Origin: Rhexocercosporidium sp. MPI-PUGE-AT-0058
Taxonomy: Eukaryota; Ascomycota; Leotiomycetes; Helotiales
Length of the DNA stretch: 64,000 nucleotides
Reading direction: 5' to 3'
Assembly (NCBI GenBank): GCA_020746875.1
Contig: JAGTJL010000008.1
Location: 1,860,001 to 1,924,000, forward strand
Numbering within the stretch: position 1 is the stretch's first letter; each line of letters starts with the position of its first letter. This document shows positions 35,574 through 46,962 of the stretch, piece by piece. The notes under the pieces are model-generated. The model worked only from the letters and a program-made list of their open reading frames with translations. It was not told the origin of the DNA and did not search any database. The translations under genes and the position numbers were made by a program.

Positions 35574-35947
35574 AATATCCCTTTGCCAGCAGGAGTCCGG
35601 TGGTAAATTGACTTGCTCGATTCATTCACGATCATTTTGTAGAATCTACTTAATCGGGCTCTAGTAAATACTTATTTCCACTCTTGCCGAAGAATAATAA
35701 AACCATCTTGAATTACAGAAACACCCCGTAGTAGAATTGAACTCAGTTTCATACTATCATTTGCTGGTTGCCTTAGTGGAATTCCGAGAAATTACCCGGG
35801 GTCTGATGCTTGCCTGTGAGAAACTCAAAGACCTGGCGGACCTCCTCTTGAACATGGAATGTGTAACAGATTTCTCGCGTACAATTGTTGATATTCTATT
35901 GTAGTTATCGTCAAGAGCGTGTCATACTCTTGAAATCGCCCACTACT
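35574..35947. promoter_or_regulatory. Intergenic, promoter of the acyl-CoA ligase
   Basis: 374 bp between the P450 1 stop and the ligase start. TTACCCGGGGTC at 35792-35803 is a near copy of the palindrome upstream of PKS 2 and the CmcJ-type gene, about 150 bp upstream of the ATG at 35948. No gene seen. Confidence 0.5.
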
Positions 35948-38068
35948 ATGGCGTTTTCCATGATCTTGATCTATGCAGTGATGCTGGTTAGCCTTGGACT
36001 TGCTAACAGGAGGCTGGGTTTCACAGCGGATGTCTGGAAGCTTAGAAAGCTTTTGAAATGGAAGAATCAGCTGGAGGTTCTACACAGAGATCTCGATCAG
36101 AAGCAAGTTCCTAGAAGCTTGTATGGATTGCTGGCAAGAATACGGAACAAAAAAAGAGAAATGTTATGGTTTGAGGGACAAAGTTGGACTTATGAGCGAG
36201 TTGAACGAGGTATGAGATTCCATTTTCTCGATAAAGTTGTCGAGTATTACTCTATCAAGATACAAAAGCTCAATAACATGAAGACGTCGATTCTTTAGCA
36301 GAATACCTTACCAGCAATGGCGTAGCAGATGGGGATGTCGTTGCTGTGTTCATGACCAATTCCCCAGAAATGGTCGTAGCCATGCTTGCAATCTCCAAGA
36401 TTGGAGCTATTTCCGCGTTAGTTAATAGCAAGCTTCGAGGTGAGTATGAGTCTGTTGGGAAATCAAATCTTGAAAAATAGTAACACAGTTATACCAGGAG
36501 AAACCTTCAGCCAGTGTCTCCATACAGCTTCACCTAGCTGTATATTGTCGACCCCAGATCTAGCACCATTTGTCTTGTCGTCTCTTCCTCACCATTGTCT
36601 GAATCTTGCTTCATTCAAAGATATACACGCGGACAATGCGACAAGCTTCGACTCATCGGTTAAGTCTGTAACTCTTACCGTGACTGATAAAACGCCATCT
36701 CACTTTCCGACACTCGATAGCTCAACTGCGTTCTTAATCTATACATCCGGGACGACAGGTCTTCCAAAGGCTTGTATCATCAAAAACAGAGCCAACGTTT
36801 TCTGTGCTGTCTCAGCTTCTCCAAGTCCAAATTTGCGAACATACTGCGCTCTTCCACTCTTTCATGGGACAGCTCTCTTCAACGGCCTATGTGTCACTCT
36901 TGGTAATGAAGGAACATTGTGTTTGGCACGAAAGTTCTCAGCCCGCAACTTCTTTGCTGACATATATCACTCAAGAGCTACCGCTTTGCTATATGTCGGT
37001 GAAGTGTGCCGGTATCTCGTCGCTACTCCGCCAACTGAATTTGACAAGAAACACCAGTGCCGCCTGGCAATGGGTAATGGCTTGAGAGAAGATATATATG
37101 ACAAGTTCAGAAGTCGTTTCAACATCCAGAAGACTCGTGAGTTCTATAGAGCAACCGAGGGGGCTGTAGGTCTGGAGCACATTGGTACAAGCAGCAAAGA
37201 TGCTGGTCTTGTTGCGAAGCGAGGGGTACTAATGCGATGGCTGGATAATAGTTTTGTTATCATCCGTATCGACCCAGAAACAGAGGAGCCTCTCCGTGAT
37301 GCAAACGGATTTTGTATAGAGGCAAGTCCCAATGAGGTTGGAGAAGCCATTGGCCGATTATCAAGCCGAGAGGCTCTCACGGAGTATCTGGGACAGAGAG
37401 AGACTAGTGAAAAACGATTAATAAAGGATGTCTTTACCTCTGGCGACCTGTTTTCGAGGATGGGGGACTTGCTCGTCAGAGACTCTTCGGGCGGAATCAA
37501 GTTCTGCCAACGGAGGGGTGAGAACTGGCGATGGAAAGGAGAGAATGTGTCTGCTGGAGAAGTTCGCACGGCACTTTGCAACATCGATGGAATTCGGGAC
37601 TCTATTGCGTGGGGAGTGCTGTTGAAGATGTAAGTGATGTGTTTAGATGCAAAAGAAACCCATCGGAACTATGGCTAACATAGGCACAGGTATGATGGAC
37701 AAGCTGGCGCTGCCGCTGTTACTCTCGAGGATGATGTCTCAGCAGATGGCGTTATCCGTGTCATGTATGATGCACTAACAAGTACTGGCTTACCATATTA
37801 TGCTCTCCCGCGGCTTGTCCGCATCACAGATTCGTAAGTCTCAATATCAGTTCTCTACTTGAAGTCTCCTAATTCGCATTTCAGAATTCCCGTTGGTCCT
37901 ACTCTGAAACATCAAAAGAAATCCTTGGTAGAGAAACCCTGGAATCCCCAACATCCATCAAATGAACCAGGCATCTCTAACCAGCTTTACTGGTTGAATG
38001 GAACAAGATATGAGAGATTAGATGAGAAGTCATGGAGCCGCATCGAGCAGGGAGTTGTGAAGCTATGA
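35948..38068 (+). CDS. FATP/very-long-chain-type acyl-CoA ligase
   Basis: Five exons, 35948-36209, 36299-36439, 36498-37629, 37690-37833 and 37885-38068, give 620 residues, the usual length of fungal FATP (ANL superfamily) enzymes. An N-terminal membrane segment (about residues 4-18) precedes the adenylating domain. The AMP/ATP loop I-Y-T-S-G-T-T-G-L-P-K is at about 215-225. A family-typical Y-R-A-T-E-G follows, and the hinge region contains G-D-L-F followed by F-C-Q-R-R-G-E-N-W-R-W-K-G-E-N-V. The late P-V-G-P-T-L-K-H-Q-K segment supplies the C-terminal lysine region. It should activate a carboxylic acid as acyl-AMP and pass it to CoA or to a carrier. It lies between two P450s and close to a carrier-thioesterase gene without an adenylation domain, so it may feed that carrier. 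The upstream CCCGGG site links it to PKS 2. Confidence 0.88.
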
Positions 38069-38399
38069 AAGAAAATCTGATCTGGATCTGCAAACGTAGA
38101 AGTAAATTGCAAATGTCATCTTGGACACGTTGAAAAGAATACGCACATCTCTGCCGTAACCTCACCACTACATTCTATATTGTACATAGATGCAATTAAA
38201 CTAATTGAATCTGCATGCTATTGGAGTATGATGAAACTTGATAAAAAGCAGTAGTATATATAAACTATTAACCAGCTGCAGAAATGGCCAAGAAGTAGGT
38301 CTTGTGGCAGTCACCAATTACCAACAACTCACCTATTCGGGATGAATCCATTGATTGAAATATCAAGTAACCTTACATGCAATGCCTTCCAACTGAGTT
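38069..38399. other. Convergent 3' intergenic region
   Basis: This lies between the ligase stop (+) and the P450 2 stop (-). It is AT-rich (for example TATATATAAACTA near 38253) with no open frame. It is presumably 3' UTRs of both genes. Confidence 0.5.
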
Positions 38400-40138
38400 T
38401 CATCTGGTAACAGGCCTCAACCGAACCATCAAAGGTGTCTTCTCAAAAGTCCCAAATATCTTTGTATCATCAACCCAATTCCCTTCCTCTCCTGCCAACT
38501 CCAAGTCAAAATGCCATATCAACTTAGCCAAAGCTAACTTGATCTCAGCGTAGGCCAGATGCTTCCCTATGCAGTTTCTTGGCCCGACAGAGAATGGTTG
38601 TACAACACCAAATTTGTCTTGACTATAGAGCGAATTCCCGAGCCATCGCTCTGGCACAAACTGTTCTGGTTCTCGAAAATGAACGGGCGAACGATATGCA
38701 GCCCATTGATTAACTAGCACGGTAGTATCACCAGCAACATACTTGCCAGCAATGACATGTCCTTCAGGCGGTGTCAAACGTGGTAGCGTAGCTGGCACCG
38801 GTGGAAACATGCGAAATCCTTCTTGAATCACTGCGTGTAGATAACTTAGATCCCGTGTACTATCTATTGTGATTTGGTGGTCAGCCGTGAAAGTTGAGCG
38901 TATTTCATCTTTTAGTTTCTTGTAAACTGGTCGATTTTTCAACGTATAGTAGGTTGCACCAGCCAAAAGCATGGCTGTGGTCTCAGCACCAGCCATGAGA
39001 AAATTGGAAGCCGTCATTTGCATTTCATCATACGTGATATTCTTGGTAGAATCCATATTCTTGATCACATATGTCATCCTTTGTCTGTTAGCATGACCGT
39101 CCAGCGATGTGGAAAAGGGATGCAAGCATACAGATCAGGCCGGCTGGTTTCAAGCTGTATTCTACGGTCAATTTTTGAGATGATCAATTCTCGATGGCTA
39201 TTTCTTTTCAGTGGCATGAGGTTAGACGTCAAAACCCATAGCATAATCTTATCAAGTCTGAACAGTTTGCGCACGTGTCCCAGAACATAGAGTGCCTTCA
39301 CAATGTAGAAGACATTCTTAATCCAGCCCTAGTATCATATCAACCGTGTTTACTTTCCTCCAAGGTGATGGTATATATTCCAAGAAAGGACTCACATGCA
39401 ACTCACTCGACTCTAGACAACCAAAGCCCTCGCCAAACGTAAGATCACCGATGATATCAAAGGTGGCTAATTGATACCACTTCATCATGTTTACCGGCTC
39501 GGAATGCTGCTGCCCGAGCTTCTCGATCCAGATGTTGAAGTGTTTGAGCAGAATCACTTGCTGCTCCCGCAAAGCTTTATCAGAAAAGCCATGAGAGAAA
39601 TGGCGTCTTTTGTTGCTGTCAGTACCTACCACACACCATACAAACACAGCCGTTGAGAGACATACCGAAGTCTTGCGTGGTCCTCGTCGCGTCTAGCGAA
39701 AACAAGTCCTTGAGCTCCATTGGGAGCCTTGGTGGGCATGAAATCCGGGGATTTGGCCAGCTGCTTCTCTCCTAGAGATTTTCCATGGATGTCTTTCCAC
39801 GCGCCTTCATCGATATATGAGAGCTTGTTCGGTGCAATCCGTACCACGGGGCCATAACGCTGGTGTAGGTCAGCTCCTTTGCGAGGAGCAGTTCCTGTAC
39901 ACGCATAGTAAATATCGGGCACGTCTGTGACGGCGCACAGAATCGGTCCGGGATATGATGCCAGTGGATGAAATATAAGTCTGTAGAGAGCAACGCCCAA
40001 GATCCAGGCTAGGAACTATTGCATTTTCAGCGGCGCTCTCCAAAATACATTGTGTACATTGTGAAGGCCTACAGATGAGGGTACCATCCACCAAAGGGTC
40101 GAAGCTTGCAGTAATCCGCCTGCGAAAGTGAGCGCCAT
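38400..40138 (-). CDS. Cytochrome P450 monooxygenase 2
   Basis: Five exons, 40138-40073, 40015-39666, 39606-39396, 39328-39132 and 39084-38400, give 502 residues. The anchor is split by the first intron; the second part reads F-L-A-W-I-L-G-V-A-L-Y-R-L-I-F-H-P-L, then Y-P-G-P. Core motifs are A-G-A-E-T-T in the I-helix, E-x-x-R in I-Q-E-G-F-R, P-E-R-W, and the heme loop F-S-V-G-P-R-N-C-I-G with Cys446. The 5' splice site of intron 1 could instead lie 12 bases earlier (GTACCC), removing four residues. The start at 40136-40138 was chosen because it is the only nearby ATG whose exon joins the anchor in frame. It is a typical tailoring P450, distinct from P450 1 in sequence. Confidence 0.87.
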
Positions 40139-40528
40139 GACGAATATATTCCTCGCTGAGACTTTGAATAGCAACGCTGACTGAGGTCGGAGGGGCTACT
40201 ACTTGTGAAGGATTCCAAGCTCTTCTGCGACCGCAAGTGAATAAATGTTGATCTCTTCTTAGTTGCGGGTGCTTTTTATTTGTCGGAGGACGTGCTTCAG
40301 TTCTCAAACCTAAATCGCCCGTATGAACTTAAACCTTCCGGGCATCCCTTTGCTTTTGTTCCTCATCTCAAGGACCAATATCTGGTAGTTCAAAACAAAA
40401 GAGAGATATTTACGGTAGAGAATCACTTGACTAAATGAATTTCAAGAGACCGCACCCAGTGGAATTCAGTGAGCAAGAGATGCATGGCTAAATGCTTGGT
40501 TCATCTACATAACCAACTCCGTATATTT
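40139..40528. promoter_or_regulatory. Promoter of P450 2 and 3' flank of the carrier-thioesterase gene
   Basis: 390 bp without a gene. TTCCGGGC near 40337 is only a partial match to the CCCGGG palindrome seen elsewhere. Confidence 0.45.
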
Positions 40529-41750
40529 CTATTTCAATCCCTCAAACAATGCTTCTTTGAACACTTCAATATTGGCCTTGGTTAAAACCGTGTAATGATC
40601 CCCATCTACGCGTTTATGATAGCTTTCTCGAGAAAAGTCTGCCCACGAACCAGTCAAGACTGCCCACCGCTCCTCGGGAATTTCCCATTCTGGCCGCGGC
40701 GCAGCGTAGAAGGAGTGATAGTTGGAGACTTTCCCAGTTGGCTCATAATGCTCGGTGATAGACGCAACGCCATAGAAAACCTTCTGCCAGGTGGTCATTC
40801 TGTCTACTGTGATGCCCACCGTGGAGAGACGTGAACGATACTTAGACATGAGAATCTGTGGAAACTGATCTTCGTGCGTATCCTTCAGTTTCGACTTCAT
40901 CTCGGCCTGTTCCTCGCGACTCAGCATACGGCGAGAGGCTAAAATATCGACGATGAAGTATCTTAGGGCCTCAAAACGCATGTGGGCAATGGACGGCGCA
41001 TTGTCGATACCTCCGAGAAATGAAACCTGTTCACCACGGGCTTCGAAGCGCTTTGCGACTTCAAACGCAAGAGTTCCCCCAAAGCAAAGTCCAAGGAGTG
41101 CGTACGGCCCTTGTGGGTGCAATGCTAAGATCTCGGATTCAAAAGTACTGAAGGAGATTAGAGACTGAAGCTGAAGCAGATGACATGAGAATAGCGCAAA
41201 TGTTGACATACTCAACCATCTCGTCCAAGCTGCCAAACACCTCCTCACCGGCGAGCAAACCGCGCAGTCGGAATGCATACACGGGTCGATCTGGAAGATA
41301 CCTGATCAACTCCAGCCAGGCAAAGGATTCCCCTCCGCCCGGTGGAAAGAGAAAGAGTGGTGTCTTGGAACCTTCATTGGAAAAGGTCGTGACCAGCCCC
41401 GGATTGGTGGCAATGGACAACTTCAAAAGCTCTTGTTCTATGTCCGCAACGGTGTTCACTTTGAACAGCAAAGTGATAGGGATGGAGAACTTAAGCTGTA
41501 GTTTATCCTCGAGAGCTTGTTTGAAGCGGACCATCAGCACACTATCCAATCTCCCTGCCGGTAGGAGATCCGTGAGAGGGTCATTGGATCCAACATAGCT
41601 TCTGAGGTCAGGCACAATGTCTTGAAGAACGTTGTATATATCTTCTTGCCATTTAGTTTCGAGAAGCGGCGCGTTGCTTGATTTGAAGGACTCCGTCGTG
41701 TCAACCGCGATAGCAAATTGAGAAGCGCTACTATGCTTAATCGAGAGCAT
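40529..41750 (-). CDS. Stand-alone carrier-thioesterase (T-TE) didomain protein
   Basis: Two exons, 41750-41212 and 41147-40529, joined by a 64-bp intron, give 385 residues. Residues about 30-115 form a phosphopantetheine carrier domain with L-L-P-A-G-R-L-D-S-V-L, where the D-S pair marks the attachment serine. Residues about 130-385 form a type I thioesterase: P-L-F-L-F-P-P-G-G-G, then G-L-C-F-G-G with Cys201 at the usual serine nucleophile position, and G-D-H-Y-T-V-L carrying the catalytic His near the end. It looks like the T-TE half of an NRPS-like (A-T-TE) enzyme without its adenylation domain. The acyl-CoA ligase 2.5 kb away could supply the missing activation step. It could alternatively accept a chain from one of the TE-less PKSs and release or cyclise it. 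A CCCGGG site lies 179 bp upstream. Confidence 0.83.
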
Positions 41751-42750
41751 GATGGGCAAAGTTCCTCTGAATAGTCCAAGAAAGAATCATCTACTGTATG
41801 GACACTTCATGGCCTATCTTGATCAGTGCTTCTCGCTTTGGGTTCATAGCCTTCACCTGTAACCCAAACTCACCTGAACGTTTGTGCTGTAGGTAAATTT
41901 CAAGAGCGGGCAGTTCCCGGTGTAAAGTCCCGGGAAATGGTAAATAGCTTTTTAGTTGAAGTCTAATCTGATATTACTAGTATTCCACATCGTGGCAGGG
42001 CAAACTGCCCGAAGCTAAAAAGAACCCGATGATGTTTGAAACTCCCGGCTCTGGCTCACCGAAGAGCAATTTATTACCCGAGCAGGTAAGAAAACAATCA
42101 GTCAGGGAAGCAATCGATTTGTAGATGGTCACATAAGACCGGGAAAGCATTTACATTTTTCAATATAGTACACAAAAGTCACTGAAACTGCAAAATTCTT
42201 TTCTCAAAATTCATCGCTTGTTATGGAATGTACATTGGTTAATGTTGTTTGGTTCTGGATCGGTGTGAATTCGTGTATTTAATGCTCCAACCAGTTTCGC
42301 ATTTGTTGTATAGACTGGGAGAAAGCGTATGATACATAAATATATGTGTGTATATATATCCATTATTAAAAGTAGTAAACCAAATTCATGTTACCACCAT
42401 CTGGCTCAAAAAGTGTCCAGAAGTATTGAGCTGGAACATCGGCCATGATACTCACAACCAGGATTGATTAGAGAAAAGAAAGAGGCAGTGACAATTTATT
42501 CTTTTTATTGTATGGGAAACTAGCAGCTCATACACGATTGCTTAGAGAATGTGAAGTCCGCGGTGGTCGCCAATGGGTCGCGTTACCCATGTCACTCACC
42601 CTCTTAGCCGGGCATTTTTGAAGCACTAAGTTCAAATTTTGGTGTTATTAACATGATATACTCGTCAAAGCTATAGATGACTATTCTAACAACTTCTTGT
42701 CTCATTCTGTTGCTTGCTGTATCTCGCCTCTTATAAGTTTCATAAGATCC
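41751..42750. promoter_or_regulatory. Divergent intergenic region, 1 kb
   Basis: This lies between the carrier-thioesterase gene (-) and the enoyl-CoA hydratase gene (+). CCCGGG at 41929-41934 sits within GTCCCGGGAAA and is preceded by TTCCCGGTG at 41914-41922. Single CCCGG and CCCGAG words lie near 42055 and 42075. A short TATATATATATC run lies near 42350. No gene seen. Confidence 0.55.
41926..41937. promoter_or_regulatory. CCCGGG palindrome upstream of the carrier-thioesterase gene
   Basis: GTCCCGGGAAAT has its core at 41929-41934, 179 bp upstream of the start codon at 41750. It is a weaker match to the CTACCCGGGTC form but has the same core and a comparable distance. Confidence 0.35.
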
Positions 42751-43591
42751 ATGGAATCTTCCACAGAAGCAGCGATTCTTGTTACAGAACCCAAGCGTGG
42801 AGTTGCCTTAGGTGCGTAGAATGTACTACTTTGTATATTAGATATAGAGAAGATCGGCTAAGCATCTCAAATATACAGTAACGCTCAACAGACCACATTC
42901 TTTAAATGCCCTTTCCTCCGATCTGCTCAATCAGCTGAAGACTGCTTTAGAAGCTCTAGATGCTTCGTCCAGTATATCCGTCATTATTCTCGTTGGTAGC
43001 CACAAAGCTTTCGCGGCGGGGTTGGATATTTCTGAAATGATGTCTTTGATAGAAAGCAAAGAAAAAGCTCCGTCTCTTGGAGGTTTTGTCAACGACATAA
43101 AAACCCCATTAATAGCCGCAGTATCGGGTTATGCCATAGGTGGAGGGCTCGAACTGGCGATGATGTGTGACATTCTATACTGTACCGATACCGCAAAGTT
43201 GGGGTTGCCAGAGATCACATTGAGTTCAACTCCTGGTGGTGGAGGCAGCCAGAGACTAAGCAGAGCTATTGGAAAAAGTCGAACAATGGAGTTAATGTTG
43301 ACGGGTAAGACATTTTCTGGGAAAGAGGCATTTGCCTGGGGACTGGCAGCTCGAACTTTTCCAGATTATGAAAGCTTGATGAATGAGGCGCTGAAGACTG
43401 CTGAGACTATTGGCACTTATCACAAAGAATCGATATACGCAATGAAGGACTTGGTCAACAAGAGCCAGGAGGTTGGCTTGAGTGAGGGTATATCCTACGA
43501 GCAAAGCTTGTTTCAAAAGTTGTTGGGCAACGAAGAGCAGAAGAAAAGGATCAGAGATTTTCTTGCAAGGCCAAAGAATAATAGACAATGA
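42751..43591 (+). CDS. Enoyl-CoA hydratase/isomerase family protein
   Basis: Two exons, 42751-42811 and 42879-43591, give 257 residues of the crotonase fold, the usual length. Landmarks are V-T-L-N-R-P then L-N-A-L-S near the N-terminus, A-A-G-L-D-I (first oxyanion-hole loop), A-V-S-G-Y-A-I-G-G-G-L-E-L (second oxyanion hole) and L-G-L-P-E-I-T-L with a catalytic-type Glu. It should hydrate or isomerise an enoyl-CoA. No N-terminal targeting peptide or C-terminal peroxisomal tripeptide is evident. Its place at the right edge of the cluster, near the acyl-CoA ligase, allows a role in shortening or modifying an acyl-CoA, but it could be a housekeeping neighbour. It is the last intact gene before the repeat block. 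Confidence 0.87.
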
Positions 43592-43953
43592 CAAACTGTC
43601 TATCCAAGAAACCTACTGCTTAGACTGATGTAGAGACTCAATATACGACAGCATTAATTGAACATTCATTTGAAAACTGGCCATTTGTCAGACCCCTCTA
43701 CACTAAACGTACTATTGTCTTACACACACACACACATAGACACACGCACACACAATAACACGTTCTACTTGTTATGTGAGGGCGGTTTTCCAGTGGAAAA
43801 CACGCGCACGTGCCCCGACTTGGTCCGTCCCACCCTAGCACTTCCCCAGATTCCGTTGGGAAACATTCTGGTGGGAAACACGACTTGTTTTCCTACTCTG
43901 TCCAGCCTCACACCCTCTCCTCGTTGTGTTTTCCTGCGTTGTTATTGTTTACT
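43592..43953. other. Intergenic with CA microsatellite
   Basis: This lies downstream of the enoyl-CoA hydratase. A (CA)n run with interruptions occupies about 43722-43757. Two GTGGGAAACA/GTGGAAAACA words lie near 43792 and 43870. It leads into the DUF3505-type pseudogene. Confidence 0.6.
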
Positions 43954-46500
43954 ATGGCTGGCGAGCTCGCTTACGATCCCCTACACCAAGTTTTGGTCTG
44001 CAAGCGGTGCCAGACGTGTGTCATCCCCAGCGCCGCTAGTATCGAGCGACACCTGCGAGCCGAACCCCACTGCCTGCTTGGCCAGGTGCTTGAGACCTAC
44101 TTAGACTACGCCCAGACGCTGACCCTGAGAACGGTTCAAGAGTTGCGCGAGCAGAAGCCTCAAAGCGAGGTCGTTAGATTAGATCATCTCAAGGTGTTCG
44201 CGGGGTCCAGTGCCTGCTATGTAGCACCTTTCTGACTACCCACTTACCTCGAATGCGACGTCACATGTCTACTCACAATCGAAAGGCGGACGAACATAAA
44301 ACGACTCCGTTATGGCAAGAGTGCCAGCTGTAGACCTACTTTACTGCTGGCAGCCGTGTTGATTATTTCGTTGTAGTGCATGAAGAGAAAGGCAAGGGCT
44401 TAAGGACGGCGGCGGACCTTGGGGTTTTGACGGAGCCAGAGAAGGAATTATCCGTGAAGTTAGAGAGGGATTACAGGGATGTGAAATGTGATCTTGAGGG
44501 GCAAGCAACTGTAGTTCAGGATATTGGAGATTCAAGGTCGGAAAGGGTACCGTGGCTGCATGACGTGATGGGATTTCCATATCACAATAGTACGCTAAAG
44601 GACGAGGAGATCTGGAGCTCGTACAAACTGCCACCGAAGAAAGAACTTAATGCGGATAGTGAGAATGCGGAGGATCCCAATCTCGTCCGGATTTTAGTTG
44701 CAGCTGAAGCTGTCTTGAGAGACGCATATCGGTTATGTAGCGACACCTCGCCAGACCGGAAAATGACACAACAGCGGGCTAATATCCTGAACGAATTCTA
44801 TGCTGGGGCGTCGGGCAAAGCAGATGGGTTCCGGTATTTCAAGAATGCTTCGACCCTGGTCACTTACTTCACTACTATGAAACAGCTGTTGGTGTACTAC
44901 TGCCGAGTAGTATACTGCGAAAGCGGTTATTTCACCCGGGTTCAGCCAGACCAGATATTACCTGGGGATGTTATCCAACTAACTACTCAGTAGATCCAGG
45001 CCATGGATGAGATCATAGATGCATTGGCTCTTGAGGATGAGGAGGAAGCTGAGCTGGCTTTAAAGCACGCCATTCGGCGACTCTACCTGGCCCTGATCTG
45101 CCATACTGTTGGCAGCGTGCCGTTTAAATCGCCCGTCTTGAGTTTCTGCGCTATGTTGAGCAGGAAAGTCCGTGGGAAAGGCCGAGGGTTGTGGGAGGAA
45201 CCGGGAAACTTCAATAGTCACTTGTCGGCTCTGACCTGGACTGCCCAGCTCGTGCTCTTTGATTATGCTTGTTTTTAGGAGCAGGACGATGAAGATCAAA
45301 TCCCCGTCTTTCTTGCTAAGATCTGCAAGAAGTTCTTTTAATAACTGGCCGAGACACCGTTTGGGCATATTCTACAATGGAGGCTGTACTTGTTCAAGGT
45401 TGGAAAGGTTGCAATTGCTAAGCACCAAGCCCGGTGGTCCCTGGACGGGCAGACAGTGGAATATCGCGGGGTAGAATTGCAGATGTCGTAGATCTCCGAC
45501 TTGGTGGCTTCCGAATATCAACGGGCTCATGCCCTACTTTATGATGAGCTCTTGTTCTAAGCAAAAGACCTGACTCCTATGGAATCGTGGCGACTGAAGG
45601 ACGACTTGGATCTGGAAGATTTTGGAGGTTCGTGGCTCTCTCATCCCAGCAATGCCGAGTTCTTAGAGGGTGCTGAGCTCGCTCTCTTCCGGCGGATCTA
45701 AGGCAACGCCGAGCTCCGGGCAATGTTCTTGACCAAGGCTAAGGATGGGAGCATGATCTTGTGTCCCAAGGCCATGGACATCTACGAGTCAAACGCCCAA
45801 GATTTCCTAAAGCCGTTATTAGTGCTATGTCATATCCCTGGCGGCCCACCGTTGCGAGCGTCCGAGTTGCTCTCAGCGATGTGGTGCAATAATGCTCGGC
45901 AGCGCCACCTATTTATTTGGGAGAAGCTACTAATGATCTATGTTCAATATCACAAGGGTCAGCAGCAGTCTGGGGCGTACAAGGACAACATTCGATTTAT
46001 ACCAAAGGCGATTGGGGATTTGGTGCTTCTTTACATTGCATATGTTTTGCCTTTAAGGCAACTGTTCCTCCGACAGCAAAAGCCCGGTGCCCTCATCTCT
46101 CCTTACCTTTGGGCGAAATTAGACGGGACGGTGTGGGTTGATGAGACACTTTCGGCTTGCTTGCGTAAGGCGTGTACCCGGGCAAAGGTGCCTTGTTTAC
46201 ACACTTCCAACTGGCGGCAGTTTGCAGCATCGATTACCAAAGAGAAGTTTTCCGTCAAGGAACGGGCGGACTTCGATCTTGAGGAGAGCGTCGGGGAGGA
46301 TATTGAGGACGAGTTGGATCTTGTTTCCTTGGCTGAACAAAGCAATCACAGCTATTATACTTTTAATCATGCATATGCTGGCGCTACTACGCTCACCATG
46401 AGTGCTTTGCTACATCGGAATTACCGAGCATCTGACAGCTGGCGTACGTTATTCCGGTTCGATCATATCCTCCAGGGGAAGAGACCACGAGGCGCTTCAG
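43954..46500 (+). pseudogene. DUF3505/RecQ-helicase-N-terminal-like pseudogene with RIP-type stops
   Basis: An ATG at 43954 opens C-K-R-C-Q-T-C-V-I-P followed by a H-L-R helix, the paired-cysteine opening of DUF3505-type proteins. The frame changes between 44235 and 44331 and then stays in one reading frame to about 46500. That frame is broken by eight stops at 44331, 44991, 45276, 45339, 45342, 45489, 45558 and 45699. All are TAG or TAA, none TGA, which is what C-to-T change of CAG and CAA would give. The final readable part (W-R-Q-F-A-A-S-I-T, then H-R-N-Y-R-A-S-D-S-W-R) resembles the region preceding the helicase core of subtelomeric RecQ-like proteins, but no helicase motif follows. The coding signal ends where pyrimidine-rich DNA starts. 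Frame and stops are directly visible; family and subtelomeric link are from recall. Confidence 0.65.
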
Positions 46501-46915
46501 AGACACTGTCCTTTCCTATCTACCCTCACCCTCTCCTTTCCTATCTACCCTCTACTCTCTACTCCCCTTTCCTATCTACTCTCTTTTCTTATTTACTCAT
46601 TTACTTCTTTTAACCTACTTTACTTTACTTTTAACTCTTAATTATTTCTCTTCTAAACCTTTCTTTTATGCCTCATCTTTCTTTCTTAACTTATAACTAT
46701 CTTCGATAATTCATCTTCTTTTCTTAACCTTATATTTCCTTTTTATAATTTACTCTTTTTCTTTAACTTTATCTTCATTTTAACCATAAACTCCCCCTTC
46801 CTTCAACTTATATTCTTTTAATCTAATCATTTATATTTAACTCTCTTTCTCTTTTTCTTTCTTTATATCCATTATTTACTTTTAATCTTAATTTACTTTA
46901 CTTTTATTTCTCAAC

Positions 46916-46962
<47 letters not shown>

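Noticed and set aside
35795..35800. CCCGGG sites as proven operators
   Set aside because: The core also occurs inside coding exons, and no binding or expression data can be derived from sequence, so they are reported only as candidates.
40529..41750. Two separate genes, a carrier protein and a thioesterase
   Set aside because: A 64-bp intron with proper sites joins them in phase into one T-TE protein of normal architecture.
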